Shown in pieces: positions 48,470 to 60,929 of a stretch of 64,000 nt of DNA. A program made the translations under genes and the position numbers. Origin of the DNA: Blastomyces gilchristii SLH14081. Taxonomy: Eukaryota; Ascomycota; Eurotiomycetes; Onygenales; Ajellomycetaceae. The notes beneath the pieces were generated by a model. That model worked only from the letters and a program-made list of their open reading frames with translations. It made no database searches and had not been told where the DNA came from. How positions within the stretch are numbered: position 1 is the stretch's first letter; every line of letters starts with the position of its first letter. The stretch lies in NCBI RefSeq assembly GCF_000003855.2, contig NW_003101682.1:5057747-5121746 (forward strand). Reading direction: 5' to 3'.

Positions 48470-50720
48470 CTGATTTCAGGTCATAAAATTTATGAAAAAC
48501 TTAACACAAATATCAAGATGAACTATGAAATAATTATCAACAGATTGCATTGCAGATTACTGAAGAGTCATCTCTCTGCTACAATCACTGCAACTTTATT
48601 CAGAAACATTCATCATAAACTGATCATAGCTCTAAAGAAATTTCCTGACATCTGAAGTCATCAGAATGCAGATAATAAAAGAAAAATAATCAGAAAATTA
48701 CTACTGAGCTGATAAGTTACTCTATCAGATAACAATTTTTAATAACACTAACTTTCTAATTTGAAGAAAATCATGTGAAAATGACTCTGTATCAGTACTC
48801 TGATTTCCCAACTCTTATCTGATAACTTCTGTGAATAATTACTTTGTATATGTATATCTCTGAATCTTTCTCTTCAATCAATTGAAAACCCCGAATTCTG
48901 AACACTTCTTCAAATACTTAATTCAAATCTTCATATTTCACATCAATTCTGTCTTCAGTTCAACCTTGAGATATACTACAAAGTCAATATACAACATTTA
49001 GAATCAGAGTTGAAGAATCATTGAAGAGTGTCTCTTACAGTGAATACATGAACTAGTATAAACAATCTTACATTTATGAGAGTTATATGTTATTACATTG
49101 ATGAGAACTGAACTTATCAAGAGACATTAATTGAATTTAAATCATTAATCAGTAGTCATACTGAGAATTATATAGCAGAGATATTAATGACTGTGATTAA
49201 AAATAACTATTGAAATATTAGTCTCAGTCTTCTTATAATTACAACTGACAATGCTGTGAATAACTACACTATGATAGAGAGCTTGAAGCAAAAATTNNNN
49301 NNNNNNNNNNNNNNNNNNNNNNNNNNNNNNNNNNNNNNNNNNNNNNNNNNNNNNNNNNNNNNNNNNNNNNNNNNNNNNNNNNNNNNNNNNNNNNNNNNNN
49401 NNNNNNNNNNNNNNNNNNNNNNNNNNNNNNNNNNNNNNNNNNNNNNNNNNNNNNNNNNNNNNNNNNNNNNNNNNNNNNNNNNNNNNNNNNNNNNNNNNNN
49501 NNNNNNNNNNNNNNNNNNNNNNNNNNNNNNNNNNNNNNNNNNNNNNNNNNNNNNNNNNNNNNNNNNNNNNNNNNNNNNNNNNNNNNNNNNNNNNNNNNNN
49601 NNNNNNNNNNNNNNNNNNNNNNNNNNNNNNNNNNNNNNNNNNNNNNNNNNNNNNNNNNNNNNNNNNNNNNNNNNNNNNNNNNNNNNNNNNNNNNNNNNNN
49701 NNNNNNNNNNNNNNNNNNNNNNNNNNNNNNNNNNNNNNNNNNNNNNNNNNCATCAGATGATTGATTATTGAGTACAACACTCTGATTGAGAAAAAGATTC
49801 AGATATTGAAACTTTCTGATATGAAGTGAACTCAGTTGAAATATGTGATTGATTTACTGTTTCAGTTTTATAAGATAATAAAGATGATCTCAATCACTTA
49901 TACATCAATACTGCAGTCAGTCTGATAAGTGTATAACAGTTTATTTACTTATCTTAAGAAGCAGTTGAATCACTTAAAAAGAAATTCAGTCTGGGATAAT
50001 GCTATAACACAGGCTATTATTGCTGTAAGAGATAAACTGGCATATTACTACAGTAAAATGAAACAATCTTTTGCAGAGTACTATACTGTAGCAGCTCTAC
50101 TAGATTTCTCTCATTAAGTTAATATCTACACTTCTCAAGATTGAACAGAGAAGAAATAAGACTCATATATTAAATTAACCTGAGACTACTACAATATCAA
50201 CTATCAGAGATTTGAACAAGCAGATGTTCAAGATGTGAAGACAGTGAAATATAATTCTCTAGTAAGTAATAATCTTTGATAACACTTCATATCATATAGA
50301 ACTATAATACTAACTTTGAAACAGAACTTGCATACATTGATTACAACTGAAAATCAGGCAAAACTACATGCTTATAAAACTGAATTTAATTACTATCTTC
50401 AAGATGATTCAATAAATTTACACATCAAATCAATTCTAGAGTTATGAAAAATTGTTGAGAGTACATATTCAACTGTTATACTGATGATGTATAATATTCT
50501 AATAATTTCATTGACAGAGGTGAGAATGAAGTGAAAGTTTAACTTAAGTTGAGATATTTATCACTATTACTGAGAACAATTACAAGAAGAAACAATCAAG
50601 AAACTCATGATTGTAAAACATGAAATTATCAGACAGTTTAATACCTCTGATCACAGTATATCAGAGAAGTGTAGTTTTCATGAGAAAGTGAAGAATAAAC
50701 TTACACAAGAATGTATTTAG
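48470..50720 (+). pseudogene. hAT transposase in T2, with assembly gap
   Basis: The same gene as 38970-41215 in T1. The catalytic part ITTDNAVNNYTM sits just before the gap (49297-49750). After the gap come MYNSLFTYLKK (49929), AYYYSK and the C-terminal dimerisation region (about 50490-50640), with TAG at 50718-50720. Introns with donor GTAAGT and internal TTTGATAACAC are seen near 50262-50300. One extra base near 49090 relative to T1 shifts the frame. Stops are mostly TGA. Like T1, this copy cannot make an active enzyme as written. Confidence 0.82.
49297..49750. other. Assembly gap of 454 N
   Basis: All N. The flanking sequence aligns to T1, where the same interval (39794-40246) is 453 bp of transposase coding sequence, so the gap is almost certainly the missing middle of the T2 transposase. 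Frames drawn through it mean nothing. Confidence 0.95.
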
Positions 50721-50941
50721 TTGTTTCATGAGTATTATCAATAATCATTACCAAATTCTGATTATATAAGCAATAACTGAATGAACTGAATGAGACTGAT
50801 TTTGATCTTCAGTCTCAGTCTCATTCTGATTTTGAAAGAATGATTATCTTTCACAGTTTATTCTGAAAAATTACTCTCATTTCACTGTTCTTGAATTAAA
50901 TCTGGTCATTTTTCACATCATTTCTCTCAGAAATGATCCAT

Positions 50942-51049
50942 TTTCAGATTTTTTTGAGGCTTGGTCCTGGTGGGACTCACGCCAAGAAATGTATGAAACC
51001 AGACCAAATGGGATCAAATGTGAAATTCATGGTCCCGGCGGCCAGTCTA
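50942..51049 (+). repeat. Right terminal block of hAT T2
   Basis: Matches 41437-41544 in T1. Almost unmutated, with GGTCCCGGCGGCCAGTCTA at the end. Confidence 0.85.
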
Positions 51050-53114
51050 AATATAACAGCTTTCATGAGACAGTTGATCACATTCTTAATTAGAGACAGA
51101 GAGTAGTAACTCTTTATTATCTTGAAGTTCAAATTACAGTAGTCTATATATAATCTGAGATCTTTATTCTTCTTCTTTATAAATATCACAGAGGCTTCTG
51201 CGGAGATCTGTGAAGATTGAATAAAGTTATTCTTCAGATTCTTCTTTACATAGATCTGCAAGATCTCTGTCTTATGATAAGAGAGCTTATAGATTAATTC
51301 TCAGAAGAGTTTCTACTCTTCTATTAAATCTATTATCAGATTCTTCTCACAGTCAGAAGAAAGCTCAGCTGTCTTTACTGAGCTGAATATCTCTGTAAGA
51401 TCTTGATATTTCTCTGATATCTGAAGCTCAGTTTTCATGACTGCAAAGTTCTCAGACATTTGTAAAGTTATTATATAGATAAGCTTGTCTTCTCTAATTA
51501 ACTCTATAGTATCAACTGATTCTATCTTTATAAGTAAGTCTATTAACACTGATCAGAAGTATAAACCTGACTCATGAACAGCTATATATAAATTATATCT
51601 TTGAAGTTATACAAGTCTCAAGTACATGTTATATATAATGTCTGTGATAATCATAGTTTCTACAAATCTTCTTCAGATTCTGAAGAGATCTTGTAATTCA
51701 AAGATAACTCTTATAAGTCTCTCAGCTCTCAGGTCTGAGTTCTTATATTCTGCTTATTATAAGAGCAGATTCTCAGTTTTCATTATTCAACTCATTCACT
51801 TCATGAGCTTTAGAGATACTACAGTGATCTGAAATTCTGAGTTCATTAATACTTTTCATACTTGCAGAGCAGTAGTATCACAGTATAATCTCTTCTTATA
51901 AGTAAGCATTTTCATTGAGAGAGCAACAGATTCAGATATCAGCTTCAAGACTCTTAAGAAGACTGTTACTGACTCTGTCTATAACTTCTCAAATTTCTAT
52001 TTTGATTTGTTCAGACAGTTTGTGTGAAGATGTTCTGATTTAGAATAGATAAAGCAGAGTCTCTTTTTCTTGATCTCTCTGTTATACACTCTGTTCACAG
52101 AAGCTTATAAAGCTCTCTCTCTCTACTCAGCAGTCAGATATATATCTCTCTATATCTTATCATCTTTTTCTGATAAATCTGTTCTCTGTTATTCTGACTC
52201 TTACAGAGCTGATCAGTGATTCACTCTCTGCAGATCTATGACTCTCATAGTGATTTATAAGCAGTGAATAAGAGTGATCAGTTTCTTTAGAACTAAGAAC
52301 TTAGAGTTTTACTTAATAAGCTTATTCTATATATCTTTATTCAGTCTCTTTATGAATATCATTATTCAGATCTTATTTTAGAATTCTGTTTTTATAGATC
52401 TCAATTCATATTACAATTCTATGAAACACTGTGAGTAGTCTTCATCAGATTTCTTATCTCTTTTTCTAATATTGATAATTACAGTTCAGATGTTCTCTAT
52501 CTGACTTATAAAGTCTTTCAACTTATTCTCTAGATAGGTCTTAAGAACAGATTAGCAGAATCTCTTGTGATTATTTTCTAGATAATTCAGTCAGTTCTTA
52601 GCTTCAGTATAGTAGAGATCTGTCATTATATAGATAATAGCTTCTTCATCTTTCATATCACACAGCTGAGCTTATAAGTCAATTTTAAATACAAACTTGC
52701 AAAAGCTTTTATAGATTGTGATTTGATAAGTAATCTTAAGTAATCACAGCTTAAGAAAGTTTCTTTTCAGTTTATAGATATCTCTGAAGATTATGTCTAG
52801 AGACTCAGTTCAAGAGTGTTTACAGACAGTAAGTATTTCTTATAGAAAAATAGCTTAATTTCATAGAAGATGCTCAAGAATGTTCTTCACTGAGATTAAT
52901 TTATTTATGAATTCAGAGAGTTTCTCTGTCACAGATACAGAGAATAATATTCTGTAAATAATTGATAAGTTCTCTAAGACTTCTTTTATAGAGATTATTT
53001 ATAGTTTGAGTGACTGCTTCTGAGTATCTGTAATAGAGTTCACAGGAATTGAAGTATACAAGTTTCTAGTTCTTTCAGTCATAACAGACAGTTGCTGACT
53101 GACTGAGCTTGAAA
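51050..53114 (-). pseudogene. G1-minus gag, protease and start of RT
   Basis: Reads leftward from the 5' LTR. Gag occupies roughly 53110-52000 and ends with a zinc knuckle near 52060-52015, spacing C-x2-C-x4-H-x4-C with the second Cys now Tyr (CFIY, then H, then C). A protease region follows (about 51900-51550). RT begins with an open block at 51261, where IFIKKKNKDLRLYIDY is the usual first RT motif. It is cut at 51050 by T2 (duplication aatataac) and resumes at 45193. TAA and TAG stops occur beside TGA, indicating further CpA decay. Confidence 0.8.
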
Positions 53115-53372
53115 TGTAAGAATAAGTGCTTACAGGTAATTATTCAGGTGTTTGCAGCTTCACATGATATATACTATTAACTACTAGAAGTATTCATAAT
53201 AGAAAGATAAAATGTAGAGATTAAATATATAATAGTATTCAAGCTAAGTTATGAATAGTATTCATGAACTTCAGTCTATATAGTTGTATGTAGCCAAGGG
53301 CCGCTAACCCTATTAATTACGCAAGAGATAGAAATAGAGGTAAAGAATTCGCGAGAAGCGGGATTTCTTACA
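53115..53372 (-). repeat. 5' LTR of G1-minus
   Basis: 258 bp. The outer about 75 bp on the right (53296-53372) keep CpG and CC/GG (CCAAGGGCCGC, TTCGCGAGAAGCGGG). The left, inner part is depleted. It is followed by the duplication ttata (53373-53377). Confidence 0.93.
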
Positions 53373-56300
53373 TTATATTTAAAATTAACTTATAAGTCTG
53401 ACTATATAATATAAAAGACAAAGAAGCTGTTATCTATATAATAACAGATCTTTACTACACTGAAGTCAAGAACTGACTAAATTATTTAAAGAATAATTAT
53501 AAGAGATTTCACTGATCTATTCTTAAGATTTATTTAAAGAATAAGTTAAAAGACTCTGTAAGTCAGATAAAGAATATCTGAGCTATAATTATTAATATTA
53601 GAAAAACAGATAAGAAATCTGATAAAGATTATTTACAGTATTTTATAAAATTATAATATAAATTAAGATCTGTGAAAACAGAGCTCTGAAATAAGATCTG
53701 AATAATAATATTTATAAAGAGACTGAATAAAAATATATAGAATAAGCTTATTAAATAAGACTCTAAGTTCTTAACTCTGAAGAAACTGATAACTCTTATT
53801 CACTACTTATAGATTACTGTGAGAGTCACAGATCTATAGAGAGTGAATTATTAATTAACTCTGTAAGAGTTAAAATAACAGAGAACATATTTATTAGAAA
53901 AAGATAATAAGATATAGAGAGAATTATATCTAACTACTAAGTAGAGAGAGAGAGTTTTATAAGCTCTTATAAACAGAGTATATAATAAAGAGATTAAGAA
54001 AAAGAGTCTCTACTTTATCTATTCTAAATCAGAATATCTCTATACAAACTATTCAGATAAATTAAAATAGATTTTTAAGAAGTTATAGACAGAGTTAGTA
54101 ATAGGCTTCTTAAGAGTCTTAAAGCTGATATTTGAATCTGTTACTCTCTCAATGAAAATATATACTTATAGAGAGAGACTGTGCTATGATACTACTATCT
54201 TATCAGTATAAGAAGTATTAATAAACTCAGAATCTCAGATTACTATAGTGTCTTCAAAGCTTATAAAATAAATAAGCTGAGTAATGAAAACTGAGAATCT
54301 GCTTTTATAATAAGTAGAATGTAAGAACTCAGATCTGAGAGCTGAGAGACTTATAAAAGTTATTTTTAAATTATAAGATCTTTTCAGAATCTGAAGAAGA
54401 TTTACAGAAACTGTGATTATTATAAATATCATAGATAATATATACTTGAAACTTATATAACTTTAAAGACATAATTCATACATAGCTGTTCATAAGTCAG
54501 ATTTATACTTTTAATCAGTATTAACAGACTTACTTACAGAGATAGAATTAGTTAATACTATAGAGTTAATAAGAGAAGATAAGCTTATCTATATAATAAC
54601 TTTATAAATATCTGAGAACTTCACAGTTATGAAAACTGAGTTTCAGATATCAGAGAAATACTGAGATTTTATAAAGATATTCAGCTTAGTAAAAACAGCT
54701 AAGCTTTTATCTTATTATAAGAAGAATCTGATAATAGATTTAATAGAAGAGTAGAAACCCTTCTGAGAATCAATCTATAAACTCTTTCATCATGAGACAG
54801 AGATCTTATAAGCTTATATAAAGAAGAATTTAGAGAATAACTTTATCTAATATTTACAGATCTCTGTAAGAGTCTCTGTAATATTTATAAAGAAGAAGAA
54901 TAAAGATCTCAGATTATATATAAACTATTATAATCTAAACTTCAAGACTATAAAGAGTTATTATTCTCTATCTCTAATTAAGAATGTAATCAACTGTCTC
55001 ACAGAAGCTGTTATATTCATATAATTAAATATAATTAATATATATACACAGCTATAAATACAATCTGAGAATAAATAAAAGACTGTTTTTAGAACTGTAC
55101 TGAGATTATTTAAATATTTAGTGATATCTTTTAATTTGACTAATATCTTCACAGTATTTCAGTCTTTTATTAATAAAATACTTTGTGTATATCTAAATAT
55201 CTTTATAATAATATATCTGAATAATATGATAATGTACTCTATAAAGAAGAAAGAACACAATGAGTATATATAAACTATATTAAAGCTCTTGAATGAGACA
55301 GAACTATATATTAAGTTTATAAAGTATAACTTCAGTATCTGTCAGATTAATTTTCTAGAATATATAATTACTACAGATAATATTTAGATAAAATCTTTAC
55401 AGATTAAAACTATTCTATTATAATCAGAGCTAACTAGTATTCATAAGATTCAGATCTTTCTGAGCTTTATGAATTTCTATAGATAGTTTATTTTTATATT
55501 TATAAGAATCTTCTTAACTTCTATAGATATACTGAAGAGTGAAAGTAAGAAGAAGTTATCTTATAAATGAAGAATAAAAAGATTGTTGAGAAGAGAGAGC
55601 TGTAAGAACTTTCTTATCTCAGAAGATTACAGAGTCTTTATAAGATTGAAATAAATATTTATAGATATAGTAATACTGTTTCACTTTAATCTTTTATTCT
55701 TAATTAGATTGAAGATAGATATATTCTTCTTTATAATTTCAGAAATAGTCTTATAACTACAGTTAAATAAGAACTGAGTTTTAATAATCTTTTTCTTACA
55801 GAAGATACAATCTGTAGAGATTAACTATAATATTTATAATCAGAAGCTTCTTATAATAGTAAAATTCTTTCATTACTAGTATCACTACTTTAAGAGTCTT
55901 ATAACAGTGATTACTGTTAAAACTGATTAAAATAGCTTATAATAGTTTACTTCAATTAAGAAACTTTCACAGTGATAGATTTACTAAGCTCAGAGACTAA
56001 GTGAGTTCTGATTCAAGATAGAGTATATTAAGAAAACTAAGAACTCAGTGAATGAATTCTCTCACAGGTCTGACTATGTCAAGAAGATCAGAATAATAGA
56101 TATAGAGAAATTAGAGAAGATAGAAAAGCTTCACAGAATGCTCAGACTGAGTGTTATAAAGAAATTAACTGAAGAGTCTTTCAATTCTCTATAAGAGAAG
56201 AGAGAAGAGAGAGAAAAGAAGTCTGTATAACTACTTTCTATAATACTGAGAGTTAATACTCTGAGAATCTCTGTAAGAATTCTTGAAGAGAGTATCTATA

Positions 56301-57930
56301 ATTTAAAGAGTTTACAGACTTTGAGAAGTACTGTGAAAAATCTGATGTAAGAGAAAATAAAGTATAAGTCTTTATAAGATCTTCTGTTCAGATTATCTGA
56401 ACTGTAACTGAAGAATAAATATACTCAGTATATTTAAAAACTGCTTACAGCAGAGATCAATTCTGCAGAAGTAAAGAATTAAAGAGACTTAAATAATCTC
56501 TTATAAAGAGAGAGCTGAATTTATATATCTATGAATAAGTTTTTATAAGTAGAACTTATTAAAAGGTATTATAACTCTTCTCTAGTAAGTTATTTTATAG
56601 ATACTAGAACTTATAAATTATTTATAAGAAAATACTTCTAATCAAAGATACAAGAACTTATAAAGAAGATAGTGAATTCTTATACTATTTATCAGAATTC
56701 ATAGATAGTGTGATTCAGACTATATAAAAAACTTACTTCTCTACTCATCTTATAGACATCTTGAAAATAGCTAGAAATGAATATTCTTATAAGTCTCTCT
56801 AAAAGCAAGAATATATATAATGCCTGTTTTAATAGTATACTGATGATAGTAGATCACTTTATCAAGATATCACACTTTATATTCATCTATAAGAACTTAA
56901 AATTAAAGAATTTAACTTATATCTTCATCTGTGATATAATTCAGTTGTATGAGTTGTCTGTAAATATTATCTCAGATAGAAAATCAATCTTTGTAAGAGA
57001 GTTCTAATCTAATCTGATAATTATACTAAAGATCTTATAAGATCTAAGCATAGCTTTTCATCAACAGACAGATGATTAAATAGAATACTTAATAAGTATA
57101 TTAAAATAGTATCTGCAGTGCTTTATTAATTATAATCAGAATAACTGAGTGTATTAATTACTACTTACAGAGTTTATATATAATAACTTAAAGTATGTTA
57201 GTATAGATAAAACTCTCTTTGAGATACTTACTAAGACTCACTTATAAATAATCTTGATAAACCTGTGAGAGTACACTATAGAGTGTGATAATATCTGTGA
57301 ACAGACTGAGAGAATTTAGAATATTCAAGAGAAAGCATACAAATTCTTAAGAAAGACTCAAGAGTATCAGAAGAGATACTATGACTTTAAATATATTATA
57401 AAGAGTTTCAAGAAAGATGATAGAGTCTAACTAAGTCTAGAAAATATTATTATACAGAGATCTAGTAAGAAGCTGAATCTCTTATAAATAGAGTCTTATA
57501 AGATTATAAAGAAAGTTAGCTTACAGCTCTATAGATTAGAACTGTTATCTGAGTTATAGATATACAATATTTTTCATATCTCTTTACTCTGTAAATATAA
57601 GGAATTCTCAGAAGAGAACTCTGTGACTTATTACTCTATTTATAAAGTACTAGAGAGTGAAAGAGAATATCAGATTAAAGAAATTATTAACTCAGAGAAG
57701 TAAGATTATAAGCTCTGATTCAAGATTCAGTGATAATAATATTCTGATAAGAGAGATAAGTTCACTTAAGAATCATTTAAGCAGATAAGATATCTGTGAA
57801 AGTTGAGATATGACTTTTATATTATAAATTCTGATAAGTTAGAATAATATAATCATCACTAAGAATCTGATTATAATAAAGATATTAACACTGTTATTTA
57901 TAAATTCTAGTCTATAAGATAATGAATTTC
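53373..57930 (+). pseudogene. G1-plus gag-pol, main part
   Basis: Continues from 18439. Gag ends near 54060. Protease lies in about 54170-54450. RT spans about 54740-55560, with YINYYNLNF and a catalytic box read as YLNN (both Asp lost). RNase H is at about 55560-56000. Integrase is at about 56430-57400 (open block 56777-57007 with IVDHFIKISHFI and IISDRKSIF). The chromodomain is near 57650-57830, with Trp codons turned into stops. Beyond CpG and CpC loss, many CpA are now TpA, so decay is stronger than in G2 or G3. This fits G1-plus being an old layer. Confidence 0.82.
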
Positions 57931-58129
57931 TACTGAGATGAACAGTTCACAGTGTATATAAAGAGAAGAAGAAATCATATTCTTATTAAAGTTAAAAAAT
58001 AAAGAAAATAAAAATAGAACTATGAACATAATTTAAAGATTAATAAAGAAAAAATAAAGAAAATTCATACTTATATTCTTAATATTTATAACACTCAATT
58101 CTCTTATAAATATCAATTCTTCTCTTTAA

Positions 58130-58350
58130 AGAAGCAGAGAGTATTATATCTGTAGTACAGACAATTATTGCATTTAATATAAAGACTATCAGAAATGTAC
58201 AGACTTCAGAGAAGCTGAATATCAGAGTATATACAATTGTAGCAGAATCTTGAGAGCTGACTATCTGTGTATATAATCAGATACTTCTTACAAAGCTGTG
58301 TCTGCTCTTTTAATTGTACTGAAGTATTCAGCTCAGAAATAATTGAGATA
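58130..58350 (-). pseudogene. Antisense Cys-rich frame in G1-plus
   Basis: Opposite to pol. All five Cys of the cluster are kept: CYNC (first codon at 58244-58242), 20 residues, CNNC, 8 residues, and Cys (58136-58134). LCKKY precedes it. It corresponds to 41900-42091 in G1-minus, where two Cys have become Tyr. Upstream on the minus strand (to about 58860) a Ser/Leu-rich stretch probably belongs to the same gene. Confidence 0.5.
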
Positions 58351-58859
58351 TAGAGAGAGAGCTCATCTACTTAGATTAACTTCTGTTATGAATTCATAAC
58401 ATTTACATTGTCTTGATTACTCAGATTTACAGATACTCAGAGACTCATCTCTCATTAATAATGAAATTACAGAAATGCATTACAGTGTGAGAACTGTTGA
58501 TAGAGAATCTAGATATATTTACATATATCTGATCAGAAATTATACAGATAGAGAGAGAGTGATTATAGATCTGTAGAGTTATAGAAGATACTGACGGTAC
58601 TGAGAGCTTTGCAGAAACTGTCAGCTAAAGTCTGTAAGAAATTACTTATAGAAAGACTTACAGCAAAGAGTAGAACTACACTACTTAAAGTCAGAAGCTG
58701 GTCTGAAGAAGACACAGAGTTGACTACTGACTCAAAGATTAGATGCAGTGACAGAACTGAGAGAAGTAAAGATACTATTATAAGTAATAATATCTCTACT
58801 TCATCAGTCAGTAAAAAGTGATCAGAAGAGTTATAGAGACACTTATAAAAAGCTCAGTA

Positions 58860-59773
58860 ATAGTCAGATATTATTTACAAAGATATTGAAATTAAAAAAT
58901 TTTTTATTCTTGAAAAGTTCTTGAATTAATATATGAATATTGTCAGAAACACTCTCTCTCTGTTATATGAGTGAAAACACTTCACAGATGAATAGAGATA
59001 CTCACAGTTTATAAGAATAAGAGCTATTACAGAAAAAGAGAAAAGAAGATAAGATTCTATAAACAGATCTGAAATATTTATACCACTCTAGAGAGATTTG
59101 TTTACACTATAAGTAATTTTATAAAATAGTCAGATCACTCTAGTAAATAAAGAGTAATTATAAATTACAGATTTAAATCTTTCTGTATGATTATAAAGAG
59201 TGATTGCAGACTGTGAATATCTTGATTCTACAATTCTACAGAGTTAGTGAAAGAATGAAAAATTCCTCATAATTCTACAGTGTTAAAGAATGATAATTTA
59301 TGAGAATAAATGAAAGATTAACTTGTGAATACTTCTCTTTGATGAAGATAATCTCATAGAAAGTAATTCATCTACATAATGAATCTGTGTGATAATCACA
59401 TAAGAATCTCATGAAAAAATAATTGAAGATCAATTGAAATTCTTCAGATTGAAAGATATGAAATGAATCTGTGTGATAATTATATAAGAATCTCACAGAA
59501 ATAATTGAGAGTTAATCAGAACTCTTCTGTATAAAAGATGTGAGATGAATCTGTATAATAGTCAGAGAAAGATCTACAGGTTATAAAGAATCTCACAGAA
59601 TAAGAAACTGAGTGACAGACTCTTTTCTTAGAATAATAAGGGATTTTTTCTCACTGAAGTTTTTTTTATAGATGTGAAGAATTTTTAGTGAGTATTACTA
59701 CAGTACTGAGTCTGATTCTATGAAATCACTCAGTGAAAGGCTTTACAGATGAAGTCTTAGAGAGAAAGAAGTA
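58860..59773 (+). other. G1-plus 3' untranslated part
   Basis: Mutated non-coding sequence with internal near-repeats (two blocks resembling ATGAATCTGTGTGATAAT near 59370 and 59460). It ends with the purine tract AGAGAGAAAGAAG just before the 3' LTR. Confidence 0.6.
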
Positions 59774-60032
59774 TGTAAGAAATCTTACTTCTTGCAGATT
59801 CTTTATCTCTATTTCTATCTCTTATGTAATTAATAAGAGTTAGCAGCTCTTGACTACACACAACTATATAAACTGAAGTTCATGAATACTATTCACAACT
59901 CAGCTTGAATACTATTATACATTTAATCTCTACATTTTATCTTTCTACTGTGAATACTTTTAGTAGTTAACAGTACATATCACATCAAGCTGCAAACACT
60001 TGAATAATTATCTGCGAGTACTTATTCTTACA
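59774..60032 (+). repeat. 3' LTR of G1-plus
   Basis: 259 bp from TGTAAGAAATC to TTCTTACA, followed by tatct (60033-60037), the same 5 bp as before the 5' LTR at 17752-17756. Only the last bases keep a CpG. Confidence 0.92.
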
Positions 60033-60599
60033 TATCTAAAAGCATTACTTCTGATCATGATTTATATTTATTACATTAATTTCAAATCATATTATTTTAA
60101 ATATTAAAGGTCTCAGATTCACTTTTCAAATAAAAATCTAGTCTTAGATAAAGAATATATTTAAATTCTTAATTATATTTTCATTCTGATTTCATTATTG
60201 AGAATAATATTAAATGAGACTATAAAATTATTTCTCACTTATATAATATCATAACATAGTACTCATTTATTGAAAATTTAATAGAAAGTATTATTAAATA
60301 TTATTACTTTTCTAAATATAGATTATAATTCATATAATTTTAATTATGAAAAAAATATAAAATATAAAAAAAAACAAAAAATAAAAAATAAAATAAAAAC
60401 AAGAAAAAATCACAATGAAAAAAAAAGAGAAAGAAAAAAAAAGAAAAGAAAAGAAAAATAAAAAAAATAAAAAATAAAAATAAAAAAAATTAAGATTACA
60501 GAGTTATAGTATTTTTAAAATACTTACTTTTCAGAGTCTTTGTAATATTTATTATTAACTGTATATTTCTTATAGTAAGAGTAATATGACTATGATAAG
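60033..60599 (+). mobile_element. hAT copy T3, right segment
   Basis: Continues from 17756: AAAAGCATTACTTCTGATCATG matches T1 from about 19800 and T2 from about 45256. It includes the A-rich tract (60350-60490). It is the most decayed copy, and CpA to TpA changes against T2 are obvious, for example a former GTCACATT now ATTATATT near 60172. It is interrupted at 60600 by G4, and the rest of T3 lies outside the window. Confidence 0.85.
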
Positions 60600-60908
60600 T
60601 GTAAGAAGTCTACGCTGAATAGATTGATATAATACTGATAGGTCTTATATAACAAAGAGAAAAACATTAGAGAAGAAAAGAAAGAGAAAGTGTGAGAATC
60701 AGTAATCAGAGTGAATATTTATACATGTATATAGTAATGTACACAGTGAAGCTTCAGAGTGAAAGAATCTATACATGTCTGTGACAGCTGAGAATCAGTG
60801 ATCAAGAATGACTGAGAATTGAAGTGTATGTATTTAAGAATGAAGTGATTGAAATCTGTGAAGTGTAACGAAATAGTCTATATCATTGATCAGACACAGC
60901 TCATCACA
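60600..60908 (-). repeat. 3' LTR of G4
   Basis: About 309 bp. Read on the minus strand it begins TGTGATGAGCTGTGTCTG, right after a purine tract (AAAAGAGAGAG), and ends GACTTCTTACA where T3 sequence resumes. The other LTR is not in the window, so the ends are set by the TG/CA rule, the purine tract and the T3 junction. The outer about 20 bp keep one CpG (TACGC). Confidence 0.7.
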
Positions 60909-60929
60909 TTAACTCTCTCTTTTCAGAAG

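Larger units (their letters stand above)
45194..51049 (+). mobile_element. T2: complete hAT transposon
   Basis: 5856 bp including a 454-base assembly gap. The left end is TAGACTGACCG and the right end CGGCGGCCAGTCTA, so the terminal inverted repeat reads TAGACTG(A/G)CCG. Exact 8-bp duplications (aatataac) lie at 45186-45193 and 51050-51057. It sits inside the RT gene of G1-minus. It carries minus-strand exons of unknown function, ORF1, and the hAT transposase. Both ends keep CpG and CC/GG over tens of bases, while the inside is mutated. It is the reference copy for T1 and T3. Confidence 0.95.
18440..53372 (-). mobile_element. G1-minus: chromovirus inserted into another copy of itself
   Basis: A full Ty3/gypsy element on the minus strand, with its 5' LTR at 53115-53372 and 3' LTR at 18440-18697. 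It is flanked by ttata on both sides (18435-18439 and 53373-53377). Removing hAT copies T1 (19737-41544) and T2 (45194-51049) leaves about 7.3 kb of element, the same size as G1-plus, its host. Gag, protease, RT, RNase H, integrase and chromodomain are recognisable but full of stops. It inserted in gag of an inverted family member. The outer edges of both LTRs keep CpG and CpC, while the inner parts have lost them. Confidence 0.92.

Noticed and set aside
49184..49780. Frames of about 170-200 codons across the N gap
   Set aside because: They consist mainly of unknown bases.
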